NCBI GenBank assembly: GCA_027039465.1
Contig: JALWEA010000432.1
Coordinates: 1-8,784 of the forward strand
Reading direction: 5' to 3'
From: Calditrichia bacterium
Lineage (GTDB): Bacteria > Calditrichota > Calditrichia > Calditrichales > Calditrichaceae
DNA: 8,784 nt
The notes below the pieces were generated by a model. That model worked only from the letters and a program-made list of their open reading frames with translations, was not told the origin of the DNA and did no database searches. A program made the translations under genes and the position numbers. Each line of letters starts with the position of its first letter. The first letter of the stretch is position 1. Positions 1-6,867 of the stretch are shown here, piece by piece.

Positions 1-168
1 CTGGTCAAAGGCTTGCACATTTTGTTTTATGCCGGATCCACCACGGTCTTTGTCGTTTTACTCTTGTGTTATTCCGTTCCATTGCTTATCTTTTGGGCTC
101 TTTTTAACCCGCCGGGTTATTGGTTTAATTATTTGAAGTTGTTGATGAGTGCGCAAGCTTTGTTTTAA
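1..168 (+). CDS. C-terminal end of an unidentified membrane protein (5' end outside window)
   Basis: Frame 1 is open from the first base of the window to a TAA at 166-168, giving the last 55 residues of a protein that starts upstream. Residues about 14-36 of this fragment are a strongly hydrophobic stretch (STTVFVVLLLCYSVPLLIFW) that reads as one transmembrane helix, followed by an aromatic, mostly polar tail ending in AQALF. The stop codon overlaps the ribosome binding site of smc, so the two genes are very likely co-transcribed. I do not recognise the family from this short tail. That it is real coding sequence is inferred from the open frame, the membrane-like composition and the tight packing against smc. 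Confidence 0.7.
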   Translation: MVKGLHILFYAGSTTVFVVLLLCYSVPLLIFWALFNPPGYWFNYLKLLMSAQALF

Positions 169-173
169 GGAGA
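167..173 (+). promoter_or_regulatory. Shine-Dalgarno site of smc
   Basis: The sequence AAGGAGA lies 3-4 nt before the ATG at 177 and overlaps the TAA stop of the preceding gene. It fixes the smc start and suggests translational coupling with the upstream membrane protein gene. Confidence 0.75.
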
Positions 174-176
174 AGA

Positions 177-3100
177 ATGTATTTATCACGGTTACAATTA
201 TTCGGTTTTAAATCGTTTGCACAAAAAGTACGGTTAGATTTCAATCAGGGTGTTTCCTGTATTATCGGCCCGAACGGTTCGGGAAAGTCAAACATTGTTG
301 ATGCGGTACGTTGGGTTTTGGGCGAACAGCGCACCACCGCCCTGCGCAGCGACAAGATGCAAAGCGTTATTTTTAACGGAACGAACAAACGCAAACCCAT
401 GGGCATGGCCGAAGTTTCCATGACCATTCAAAACAATAAAAAGATCCTGAACACCGAATTTGACGAGGTCGTAATTACCCGCCGTCTCTATCGTTCCGGC
501 GAAAGCGAATATTTGATTAACAACGTGCCGGTTCGCTTAAAAGATGTTTTGAATCTGTTCATGGATACCGGTTTGGGGCCGAATTCCTATTCCGTCATTG
601 AGCTTAAAATGGTGGAAAGCATTCTGAGCGAAAACAAGAACGAGCGCCGTCAATTGTTCGAAGAAGCCGCCGGTATTGTTAAATACAAAATCCGCCGCAA
701 ATCGGCCCTGGCCAAGTTGGATGCCACCCGCAATGATTTGGTGCGTATTAACGACATCATCAGTGAAGTGGAGAAAAAGGTCAATTCGCTGTCGCGGCAG
801 GTCGGTAAAGCCCGCCGCTACCTGCAATATTCCGAAGAACTGCGCAAAACCGATATTGACTTGTGCCGCTACCGCTACCATACCCTGCTCGATGAAATTC
901 GTCCTTTGCAAGCCCAATTGCAGGAAATCAGCAAAATCAAAGAAGAAAGTCATCATCAGATTACCATCGAAGAAGCCTTGTTGGAAGAATACAAACGCGA
1001 GCAGGTGCAACGCGAGCAACAACTACAGAAGATCAGTTTGCAGATTAACGAGCTCGATCAGCAAATTGCGCGCATTAATCAGGACATGGCCGTCGCCGAA
1101 ACCAAAAGCGAACAATTAAAACAAAACAAAGAACGTTTTTTTACGGAAATCGACGAAGCCGAACGCAAAACCAAGCTGTTGCAGGAAAGCCTGAAAACTT
1201 ACCAGGCCGAAATTGAAAAACTGACCGCAGAAAAAGAAGAAGCCGAGCGTAAACTTTCGGAAATCGAATCGCAGCGTCAGGCAGAACTGGAAGTTTTGCA
1301 GGCCGAAAAGCAGGAAATCGACAAACTCAACAATGAATTCAAACGGCAATTTCAGGAGGTAGCCAATTTTAAAGACCGCCTGGCACAAAAAGAATATCAG
1401 CAGCGCTTTTTACAGGAACAGCTCGAAGAGCTGGAACAAAAATCCGTTGAATTCCAACAAGCCGTTCAACACATCGAAACATCTTTGGCCGGAAATAAAA
1501 AGCGGCAAACGGAGCTCATTCGTGAATACGACGATTTAAAAAACGAATTGCAAAAGCTGAAGGCCAAAGAACAGGAGCTGCAACAGGAACGCCTGCAACT
1601 GAATCAAAAGAAAAACAGTTTGTTGGGTAAATTGGAGCAGGCGCGCTCCCGTCAAAACTTTTTCAAACAAATTATGAGCAGTTACGAAGGCTTTTGGAAA
1701 AGCACGCAGTTTGTAATGACCCACAAAGAAGAGCTGCCAGGCATTCACGGAACGTTATCGGACATTATTTCGACCGAAGAACCCTACTCCAAACTTTTGG
1801 AATCGCTTTTGGGGGATGCGCTGAACTACGTTATCGTGGACAATGTCGCTGCCGCGCGGCGCATCATTGAATTCGTAAAAAAAGAAAAAAAGGGCCGCAT
1901 TACCTTAATTCCCATGGATCGGGTACCCGCAACACAACCGGCACAAAGCGAATCCGCAAACAATTTAAAATTCCTTAAAGAGCAAATTAAGGTTTCCGAT
2001 GCCTATCGCAGCCTGATCGATATTTTGTTGGGCGATGTGATTATTGTGCCCACGCTTGACGAGGCGATTGCCCTGTCCGAGAAATATCCGCAATACCGTT
2101 TCGTTTCGGAACAGGGTGAAATGGTCAATTTTAACCGTGAAATTTCCAGTGGTGAAACCAGCGAACGATCCGTTTCCATTGTCGGTCGCAAGGAACAGTT
2201 GCAAAAAATCGAACAGGAAGTAAAAGCCATTGAACAGGAAGTGGCTGCCCTTACCGACAAAATTCAGGCAACGGATCGCGCCATTGAGCAAACGCGCCGG
2301 AAGCTTGAAGAACAAACCAACGCTCTGAATGCCCTGCAATCCAAACGTATTGAACTGGAAAAAGAAGAAAATCAATTTCAATACGAAATCAAAAAATTGC
2401 GCAGCGAGGCGCAGCAAACCGAAGACCGGATCGATCAGATTCGCAGCGAGCGCCAACGATTGAGCAAAGAAATCGAAACCCTGCAAGTACAACTTGAAGA
2501 AATGCAACAGGCTCTGAACGAATTGGAAGCGGAAACCATCCAACGCACGAGCGCTTACGAGCAAAAAAGTGAAGCCATGGAATATTTGTTGGAAGAAGTG
2601 CAAAAAGCGCGCATTCAGGCCAATAATTTGCGCAACCAGTTTCAGAATCGCCAGGCGGATATTCAGCGCACGCAACGCACCATCGAAGACTTAAGCAACG
2701 AAATAGAACGCAAGCGGAATGAAATCAAAAAAATAAATGAAACCCTAGTAAACATTGATTTGCAGAACGAAAAACGCGAGCAGGAGCGGGTCAAAATTTG
2801 GGAAAGCCGTGACCGGTTGGAACAACAAAAGCAGGAAATGATGCAGGCTTTTCAGGAACTGCGCGACAAGATCAACGAACTTGAAGAAAAAACCAAGGAA
2901 TATCGTCGCAAACACGATTCAACGCTTGAGAAAAGCCGTCAATTGGAACTAAAGATAAATGAAAGTCATTATAAAGCAGAAAGCATTCGGGAATACGCGC
3001 TGAAGGAATATTCGGAAGATGTGGAAGTAGCGATTCCCTTTCAGGACTTTGACGAGCAAGCGGCCGAGGAGCGCATCGAGATGTTGCGATTGCGCATTAA

Positions 3101-3698
3101 GAACATGGGGCCGGTGAATCCGTTGGCGGTGCAGGAATACGATGAAGAGAAGAAGCGGCTGGACTTTTTAACGCAGCAACGCGACGATTTGTTAAACGCG
3201 GAAAAATCGTTGATTGACACGATCGATAAAATCAACAAAACGGCACGCGAGCAATTTTTAACAACTTTTAATCAAATTAAAGAAAATTTCAGCAAAGTTT
3301 TCAAATCGTTTTTTGAGAACGGCGAAGGAACGATCGAATTGGATCCGGAAATGGATCCGTTGGAAGCGGACATTAATATTAAGGTTCGTACCAAAGGTAA
3401 GCGGTTGCAAACCCTGAGTTTACTCTCATCCGGTGAAAAGACCTTGACGGCTATTTCGCTGTTGTTTGCCATTTACTTGGTCAAGCCCAGTCCCTTTTGT
3501 ATTCTGGATGAGGTAGATGCTCCGTTGGACGATACGAACATCGGCCGGTTTACCGATGCCCTAATCGAATTCTCGAAAAACACACAGTTTATTGTGGTAA
3601 CGCACAACAAACGCACCATGGAAGCGGCTAGTACGTTGTACGGCGTTACCATGGAAGAAGAGGGTGTTTCGAAAATAGTTTCCGTTAAATTTAACTAA
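177..3698 (+). CDS. smc: Chromosome partition / condensin protein Smc
   Basis: Structural maintenance of chromosomes ATPase, the core of the bacterial condensin that organises and helps segregate the chromosome, normally working with ScpA and ScpB (neither is in this window). The 1173 residues match the usual family length. The N-terminal ATPase half (MYLSRLQLFGFKSFA start) carries Walker A GPNGSGKS at residues 31-38. A long Glu/Gln/Lys-rich coiled coil follows to about 520, then the hinge domain at about 522-665, a second coiled coil to about 950, and the C-terminal ATPase half with NMGPVNPLA at 976-984. This half holds the ABC signature LSSGEK at 1083-1088, Walker B ILDE with D1111/E1112, D-loop PLDD to 1119 and the switch histidine H1143. 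Two oddities: the signature reads LSSGE rather than the usual LSGGE, and the hinge lacks most of the usual PGG...TGG glycines (residues 647-660). The start is supported by a strong ribosome binding site. Identity is certain from the motifs. Confidence 0.98.
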   Translation: MYLSRLQLFGFKSFAQKVRLDFNQGVSCIIGPNGSGKSNIVDAVRWVLGEQRTTALRSDKMQSVIFNGTNKRKPMGMAEVSMTIQNNKKILNTEFDEVVITRRLYRSGESEYLINNVPVRLKDVLNLFMDTGLGPNSYSVIELKMVESILSENKNERRQLFEEAAGIVKYKIRRKSALAKLDATRNDLVRINDIISEVEKKVNSLSRQVGKARRYLQYSEELRKTDIDLCRYRYHTLLDEIRPLQAQLQEISKIKEESHHQITIEEALLEEYKREQVQREQQLQKISLQINELDQQIARINQDMAVAETKSEQLKQNKERFFTEIDEAERKTKLLQESLKTYQAEIEKLTAEKEEAERKLSEIESQRQAELEVLQAEKQEIDKLNNEFKRQFQEVANFKDRLAQKEYQQRFLQEQLEELEQKSVEFQQAVQHIETSLAGNKKRQTELIREYDDLKNELQKLKAKEQELQQERLQLNQKKNSLLGKLEQARSRQNFFKQIMSSYEGFWKSTQFVMTHKEELPGIHGTLSDIISTEEPYSKLLESLLGDALNYVIVDNVAAARRIIEFVKKEKKGRITLIPMDRVPATQPAQSESANNLKFLKEQIKVSDAYRSLIDILLGDVIIVPTLDEAIALSEKYPQYRFVSEQGEMVNFNREISSGETSERSVSIVGRKEQLQKIEQEVKAIEQEVAALTDKIQATDRAIEQTRRKLEEQTNALNALQSKRIELEKEENQFQYEIKKLRSEAQQTEDRIDQIRSERQRLSKEIETLQVQLEEMQQALNELEAETIQRTSAYEQKSEAMEYLLEEVQKARIQANNLRNQFQNRQADIQRTQRTIEDLSNEIERKRNEIKKINETLVNIDLQNEKREQERVKIWESRDRLEQQKQEMMQAFQELRDKINELEEKTKEYRRKHDSTLEKSRQLELKINESHYKAESIREYALKEYSEDVEVAIPFQDFDEQAAEERIEMLRLRIKNMGPVNPLAVQEYDEEKKRLDFLTQQRDDLLNAEKSLIDTIDKINKTAREQFLTTFNQIKENFSKVFKSFFENGEGTIELDPEMDPLEADINIKVRTKGKRLQTLSLLSSGEKTLTAISLLFAIYLVKPSPFCILDEVDAPLDDTNIGRFTDALIEFSKNTQFIVVTHNKRTMEAASTLYGVTMEEEGVSKIVSVKFN

Positions 3699-3711
3699 AT
3701 GGTGGTGCTTT

Positions 3712-5148
3712 ATGAAGCAATTTTTTAAGGCGATTTTAATCGCGCTCATTTTACCAATCATGGCTTTTGCGCAAATGAATTTTATTCCCATCAGTGTGGA
3801 TTATGCTTCGTTTCGCCATACCGATTCAACCGCTTACGTGGAAGTTTACATTTCCGTATTTCAGGGGAATTTGAACTATGTTAAGCAAGCGGACGGATCG
3901 TACAAGGCTTCGTTTACCAACACCTTAAAAATAACGGATTTGAACGGTAAGCAAATCGATCGTTACGCGCATGCCTACAGCAATACGGCCAAAGACACCA
4001 GCGGCCTGAATCAATTTAACCAACTGGTTGATATCTTTTCCTTTTATCTGCCTTACGGCAAGTACAAAGCAAAAGTACAAATGGTCGATCAAACCACCAA
4101 ACAAAAAGGCGAATATGTTTTTGATCTGAATACCATTCGCACCAAACCAGGAATTTTTCTTTCCGACCTTGAATTTTGCCAGAATATTCAAAAAAGTCAG
4201 GACAAAACGGATCGCTTTTACAAAAACGGTTTGCGTGTGGTACCGAACCCTCGCGGCGTGTTCGATATTTTGGAGCCGATGCTTTACTTTTACGTTGAAT
4301 TGAATAATTTGCCGTTTGAGCAAGGCAAAGAAAAGCATTTTAATTTTTCTTACTGCGTTACCACGACCAAAGGGGATACGGTAAAAAAGGTTGCACCTGC
4401 CGTTAAACGCATTGTTGCGCCTTCTTTGGTCGAAGTCGGCGGCTTCAATGTCATGGCCTTACCGCAGAACAATTACATTTTGAATATTAAAGTGGAAAAT
4501 CCCGAAACGGGGGAAGTGGTAACGGTTAAAAAGCCTTTTTATGTTTACAAACCGAAAAAGCGTAAACCGGGTCAGGAAAACGCCGAACAAAACAACGCCA
4601 TGGCATCCGGTACACCCAAAATAGATCCGTCCATCGCTTTGCTTTCCCAGAAGGAACTGAAAAAGGAATTTGAAATGGCGCGTTATATTGCCACGCGTCA
4701 GGAAGAAAAGATTTTTAAGAACATTCACGATGCCAACGGCATGCGCGAATTCTTGACGCAATTTTGGTATCGCAGAGACAAAGTAGCCGGTGTGCCTCTG
4801 GGTACGAATCGACGTGAATTTTTACGCCGGGTGCAGGAAGCGGATCAGAAGTTCCGCGCCATGGGCAAAGAAGGTTGGCAAACCGATCGGGGTCGTATTT
4901 TACTGAAATACGGCGAGCCCGACGAAGTTGAGCGCTATCCAAGCTCCATGGATTTGGTTCCGTACGAAGTTTGGTATTACAACAATCTGGAAGGCGGCGC
5001 AAAATTTATTTTTGCCGATTTACGAGGCTTCGGCGAATATGAATTAATCCATTCCACCTACCGCAAGGAATTGCAGAATCCGAATTGGCGGCAGTTGTTA
5101 GAGAAACACTCGGGCATGATGCAAAACGAGAATAATAATCAGTTTTAG
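3712..5148 (+). CDS. Secreted GWxTD domain-containing protein
   Basis: A 478-residue exported protein of unknown biochemical function. Residues 1-20 form a signal peptide: K2 and K6, a hydrophobic core, then AFA before Q21, a good signal peptidase I site. There is no lipobox cysteine, so it is probably periplasmic or outer-membrane associated rather than a lipoprotein. Residues about 22-280 are rich in predicted beta strands. A Lys/Pro/Asn/Gln-rich linker lies at about 280-310 (PKKRKPGQENAEQNN). The C-terminal part carries FWYRRD near 350 and the family signature GWQTD at 388-392, followed by RGRILLKYGEPDEVERYP. The GWxTD domain is known from secreted proteins of Calditrichota, Bacteroidota, Acidobacteriota and relatives, with no settled role. 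It starts 13 nt after the smc stop, with a weak GGTGG ribosome binding site, so it is probably in the smc operon. The family call is firm; function is unknown. Confidence 0.93.
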   Translation: MKQFFKAILIALILPIMAFAQMNFIPISVDYASFRHTDSTAYVEVYISVFQGNLNYVKQADGSYKASFTNTLKITDLNGKQIDRYAHAYSNTAKDTSGLNQFNQLVDIFSFYLPYGKYKAKVQMVDQTTKQKGEYVFDLNTIRTKPGIFLSDLEFCQNIQKSQDKTDRFYKNGLRVVPNPRGVFDILEPMLYFYVELNNLPFEQGKEKHFNFSYCVTTTKGDTVKKVAPAVKRIVAPSLVEVGGFNVMALPQNNYILNIKVENPETGEVVTVKKPFYVYKPKKRKPGQENAEQNNAMASGTPKIDPSIALLSQKELKKEFEMARYIATRQEEKIFKNIHDANGMREFLTQFWYRRDKVAGVPLGTNRREFLRRVQEADQKFRAMGKEGWQTDRGRILLKYGEPDEVERYPSSMDLVPYEVWYYNNLEGGAKFIFADLRGFGEYELIHSTYRKELQNPNWRQLLEKHSGMMQNENNNQF

Positions 5149-5153
5149 GGTTA

Positions 5154-5223
5154 TAACCTATCCCCGTCCAGATTCTCGGAATGCCCAATTAGCTGCGGAC
5201 GTTTGGTGAATTGGCGAATTGAA
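5154..5223 (+). repeat. Imperfect direct repeat, copy 1
   Basis: It begins just after the GWxTD stop codon. The core 5166-5223 matches 5616-5673 at 49 of 58 positions by eye, and most differences are transitions. Conserved blocks include GTCCAGATTCTCGG and GCCCAATTAGCTGCGG. Similarity fades after GAATTGAA. The 450-nt offset spans the four-hairpin element. It could be a dispersed genomic repeat or the scar of a local duplication. Confidence 0.8.
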
Positions 5224-5351
5224 GTGGTTGCTCGCTCGCTGGCATGCAAGATTGTGGCCGGTTTCCGAATTATTTCATCAAACTTATAAGAGTAAAACAA
5301 CGGAATGTCGGATACTTTCATTATAAAAAGGGCTATTTTTTGCAACGGATT

Positions 5352-5513
5352 GTTAGCCCCAGACTTTAGGCTGGGGATTAAAAATAAAAAACTCAAGGCA
5401 TTAGGACGTTTACGTCCTTTAAAAACAAACTTTGGTCTTATCTTAAATAATACCCTAAAGGGCGCAGAAATTTTAGTCTTTATTTTGTCCCCAGCGTAAA
5501 CGCTGGGGCTAAC
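5352..5513. mobile_element. REPIN/MITE-like non-autonomous element with four nested hairpins
   Basis: The element is bounded by perfect 11-bp terminal inverted repeats, GTTAGCCCCAG at 5352-5362 and its complement at 5503-5513. Inside are four palindromes. H1 at 5357-5376 is a CCCCAG/CTGGGG stem. H2 at 5403-5418 is AGGACGT-TT-ACGTCCT. H3 at 5453-5462 is CCCT-AA-AGGG. H4 at 5489-5508 is a perfect 9-bp stem, CCCCAGCGT-AA-ACGCTGGGG. H1 and H2 have TTTA at the tip, H3 and H4 have TAAA, so the whole is roughly mirror-symmetric about 5432. A TTAG tetranucleotide sits at the foot of H1, H2 and (on the minus strand) H4, like the tetranucleotide-plus-hairpin layout of REP sequences moved by RAYT/TnpA-REP proteins. 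A-rich inner flanks of H1 and H4 are also roughly complementary. There is no internal gene, so it would depend on an enzyme encoded elsewhere. The structure is seen directly; mobility is inferred. Confidence 0.65.
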
Positions 5514-5520
5514 CGGTTAA

Positions 5521-5537
5521 TAATGAATTTTTCATTA
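5521..5537. repeat. Small perfect palindrome
   Basis: TAATGAA-TTT-TTCATTA forms a 7-bp AT-rich stem with a 3-nt loop, 7 nt outside the right end of the four-hairpin element. It may be an unrelated AT palindrome or a preferred target for the element. It lacks a GC stem and is a poor terminator candidate. Confidence 0.4.
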
Positions 5538-5602
5538 AGACGAGTTCTTTTCCCGAAAGTAACTTTTTAACGAAAGATTCAAGGATGATGAAAATTCTAT
5601 CT

Positions 5603-5673
5603 TAACCCATCCCTAGTCCAGATTCTCGGGACGCCCAATTAGCTGCGGGTATTTGCTGAATTGTTGAGTTGAA
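5603..5673 (+). repeat. Imperfect direct repeat, copy 2
   Basis: Second copy of the repeat at 5154-5223, with one extra base near its start (TAACCCATCCCTA versus TAACCTATCCCC). The mixture of perfect blocks and clustered transitions suggests an old duplication or two independently inserted members of one repeat family. It abuts the fold-back element that starts about 20 nt later. Confidence 0.8.
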
Positions 5674-5694
5674 ATCATTGCGTGACCGGTTGCA

Positions 5695-5788
5695 TTGTGA
5701 TTGCGACGGAACGAAGGATTCTCACATCCGTTGCCGCTTTGGAAGAGATCGCCGCGTCACTCGCTGCGCTCGCTCCTCGCGATGACAA
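5695..5788. repeat. Fold-back inverted repeat element (~94 bp)
   Basis: The left arm (5695-5723) begins TTGTGATTGCGACGGA and ends GATTCTC. The reverse complement of the right arm (5745-5788) begins TTGTCATCGCGAGGAG and ends GCGATCTC. The arms are therefore imperfect inverted repeats around a ~21-nt centre at 5724-5744, and the right arm is longer by an internal CGCTGCGCTCGC-type palindrome. The ends resemble the widespread TTGTCATTGCGAGGAGCGAA...ATCTC repeat that I recall from many bacterial genomes; that match is from memory. It would fold into one long hairpin on either strand, and is probably a dispersed REP-type repeat. Confidence 0.6.
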
Positions 5789-5796
5789 CTCTTTTC

Positions 5797-5880
5797 GAAT
5801 AACGATTTTCCGATTCAACCATTTGACCATTAAACAATTCAACTAACATCCGATTAACGAATACACGAATAACGAATAAC
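5797..5880. repeat. Degenerate short-word tract (ACGAAT / ATTCAAC)
   Basis: A C- and A-rich plus strand with recurring short words. ACGAAT appears at 5857, 5865 and 5872 with spacings of 8 and 7 nt; a related CGAATAACG lies near 5796, and ATTCAAC occurs at two sites upstream. On the opposite strand it reads TTGAATTG..., resembling the GAATTG-rich tail of the direct repeats at 5205-5223 and 5655-5673. It is non-coding; it looks like an eroded microsatellite or the decayed end of a repeat element. Confidence 0.5.
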
Positions 5881-5923
5881 GCTTCCCTCAACCCTTCCAC
5901 CCTTAACACATAACGAAAAACCG

Positions 5924-6859
5924 CTAATGCGCATTCTTGTATGTCCAGCGCTTCTTATTGCGGAAATCCTCACCCCAATGCAGCTTATTGCGCAGGGTCT
6001 CGTAAAAACTATGATGCTCCATTTTAATCAGGCGGACGGAAAAATTAGCACGTGAAATGTCAAAGATCGTGCCGCTCGGATAGCCGCTCACTTCATGACC
6101 ATCTCTGAATAGTTTGACCTCCTTAAATTCCGTGTGAACTTGTAAGCGGATATTACTGGTATCCGGCACGACCACCGGACGGTTGGTTAAAGAATGAGGG
6201 CAAATCGGGTTGATAATAAAAACATTGGCTTCCGGCACCACAATCGGGCCGCCCGCAGAAAGCGAGTACCCTGTGGAACCGGTCGGAGTGGAAATAATTA
6301 GGGCGTCGGCAATATAGGAGTTTAATAAACTGTTATCCACGTGCGTTACAATTTGAATGACACGTGAAAAGCCCGCTTTGTCAATAACAAAGTCATTGAA
6401 TGCAAAATACTTTTCATTCGAATTTTTAATCCGACATTCCAAAAGCGAGCGTTCTTCAATATGGTAACGGTCATTTAAGTAGTTTTCCAAATCTCTAGTT
6501 AAATCTTCCGGTGTGGCTTCGGCTAAAAATCCGAGACCGCCCAAATTCACGCCCATAATGGGAATTTCGCGAGGGCCAACCAATTGAACCGTCCGCAAAA
6601 TGGTACCGTCTCCCCCGCAGGCCAAAATAATTTGGGCTTGTTCCAAAATGGTTGCCGCGTCAGCGCGTTTCAAATATTCAAAGCGATGATCAACGGCTTT
6701 GGCTTCCACCGCACTTAAAAGAAATTCAACATCGTAACGCCCGGATTGCAGATTCTTTTTCTGCCAGTCATTTAAAATGCGCAAAGGAATTACAATTTGT
6801 TCCTTACGAGGATTTACAAGAATGCCGATCGTTCGTTTTTTTGTCTTTTGCTTGGACAT
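5924..6859 (-). CDS. nadK: NAD kinase
   Basis: ATP- or polyphosphate-dependent cytosolic kinase that phosphorylates NAD to NADP, the only de novo route to NADP. Counting from the ATG at 6859 the protein has 311 residues, near the family norm. Visible motifs are GILVNP at the start of the first fold, the diagnostic GGDGT at 82-86 (catalytic Asp), NLGGLGF at 105-111, FNDFVI at about 154-159 (where many homologues have NE), TPTGSTGYSLSAGGPI at 191-206 and PICPHSLTNRPVV at 218-230. An in-frame TTG at 6871 overlapping the xseB stop would add four residues. I prefer the ATG because a GAAAG sequence lies just before it and the TTG has no ribosome binding site. It lies 8 nt after xseB and is the last gene of the xseA-xseB-nadK unit. 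No clear terminator follows. Identity is secure; the exact start is less so. Confidence 0.96.
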   Translation of the reverse strand: MSKQKTKKRTIGILVNPRKEQIVIPLRILNDWQKKNLQSGRYDVEFLLSAVEAKAVDHRFEYLKRADAATILEQAQIILACGGDGTILRTVQLVGPREIPIMGVNLGGLGFLAEATPEDLTRDLENYLNDRYHIEERSLLECRIKNSNEKYFAFNDFVIDKAGFSRVIQIVTHVDNSLLNSYIADALIISTPTGSTGYSLSAGGPIVVPEANVFIINPICPHSLTNRPVVVPDTSNIRLQVHTEFKEVKLFRDGHEVSGYPSGTIFDISRANFSVRLIKMEHHSFYETLRNKLHWGEDFRNKKRWTYKNAH

Positions 6860-6867
6860 GGTTTCTT

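Larger units (their letters stand above)
5149..5923. other. Gene-free convergent intergenic region packed with repeats
   Basis: These 775 nt lie between two genes that end towards each other (the GWxTD gene on plus, nadK on minus). The short ORFs here run through palindromes and have no ribosome binding site or recognisable protein character. The space is occupied by two copies of a ~70-bp direct repeat, a four-hairpin REPIN-like element, a fold-back element and a low-complexity tract, each listed separately. The remaining stretches (about 5224-5351 and 5538-5602) show nothing I can name. I find no classical hairpin plus T-run terminator for either flanking gene. Confidence 0.85.

Noticed and set aside
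1965..2675. 236-codon minus-strand ORF opposite smc
   Set aside because: It is a Phe/Leu-rich antisense shadow of the Gln/Glu/Lys-rich coiled coil of Smc, which is certain from its motifs.
5147..5160. GGTTATAACC palindrome right after the GWxTD stop as a terminator
   Set aside because: The stem is short and AT-centred, leaves almost no loop, and is not followed by a T run.
5298..5350. CAACGGA repeated at 5298 and 5343 as a target-site duplication of the hairpin element
   Set aside because: Both copies lie on the left side of the element; no matching copy follows its right end.
5151..5396. 81-codon minus-strand ORF after the GWxTD gene
   Set aside because: It overlaps direct repeat copy 1 and the left hairpin of the element, and lacks any recognisable motif or ribosome binding site.
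5305..5499. 64-codon plus-strand ORF in the intergenic region
   Set aside because: It runs through three hairpins of the REPIN-like element, has no ribosome binding site and no protein-like composition; it is best explained as chance reading of repeats.
5352..5513. Integron attC site, CRISPR or tRNA-like structure
   Set aside because: The hairpins have different stems, no constant spacer-repeat pattern, no integrase-type R-box pair that I can see, and no cloverleaf or CCA end.
5912..5930. Terminator for nadK (CGC-ATTA-GCG then G and TTTTT on the minus strand)
   Set aside because: The stem is only 3 bp and overlaps the stop codon; too weak to call.
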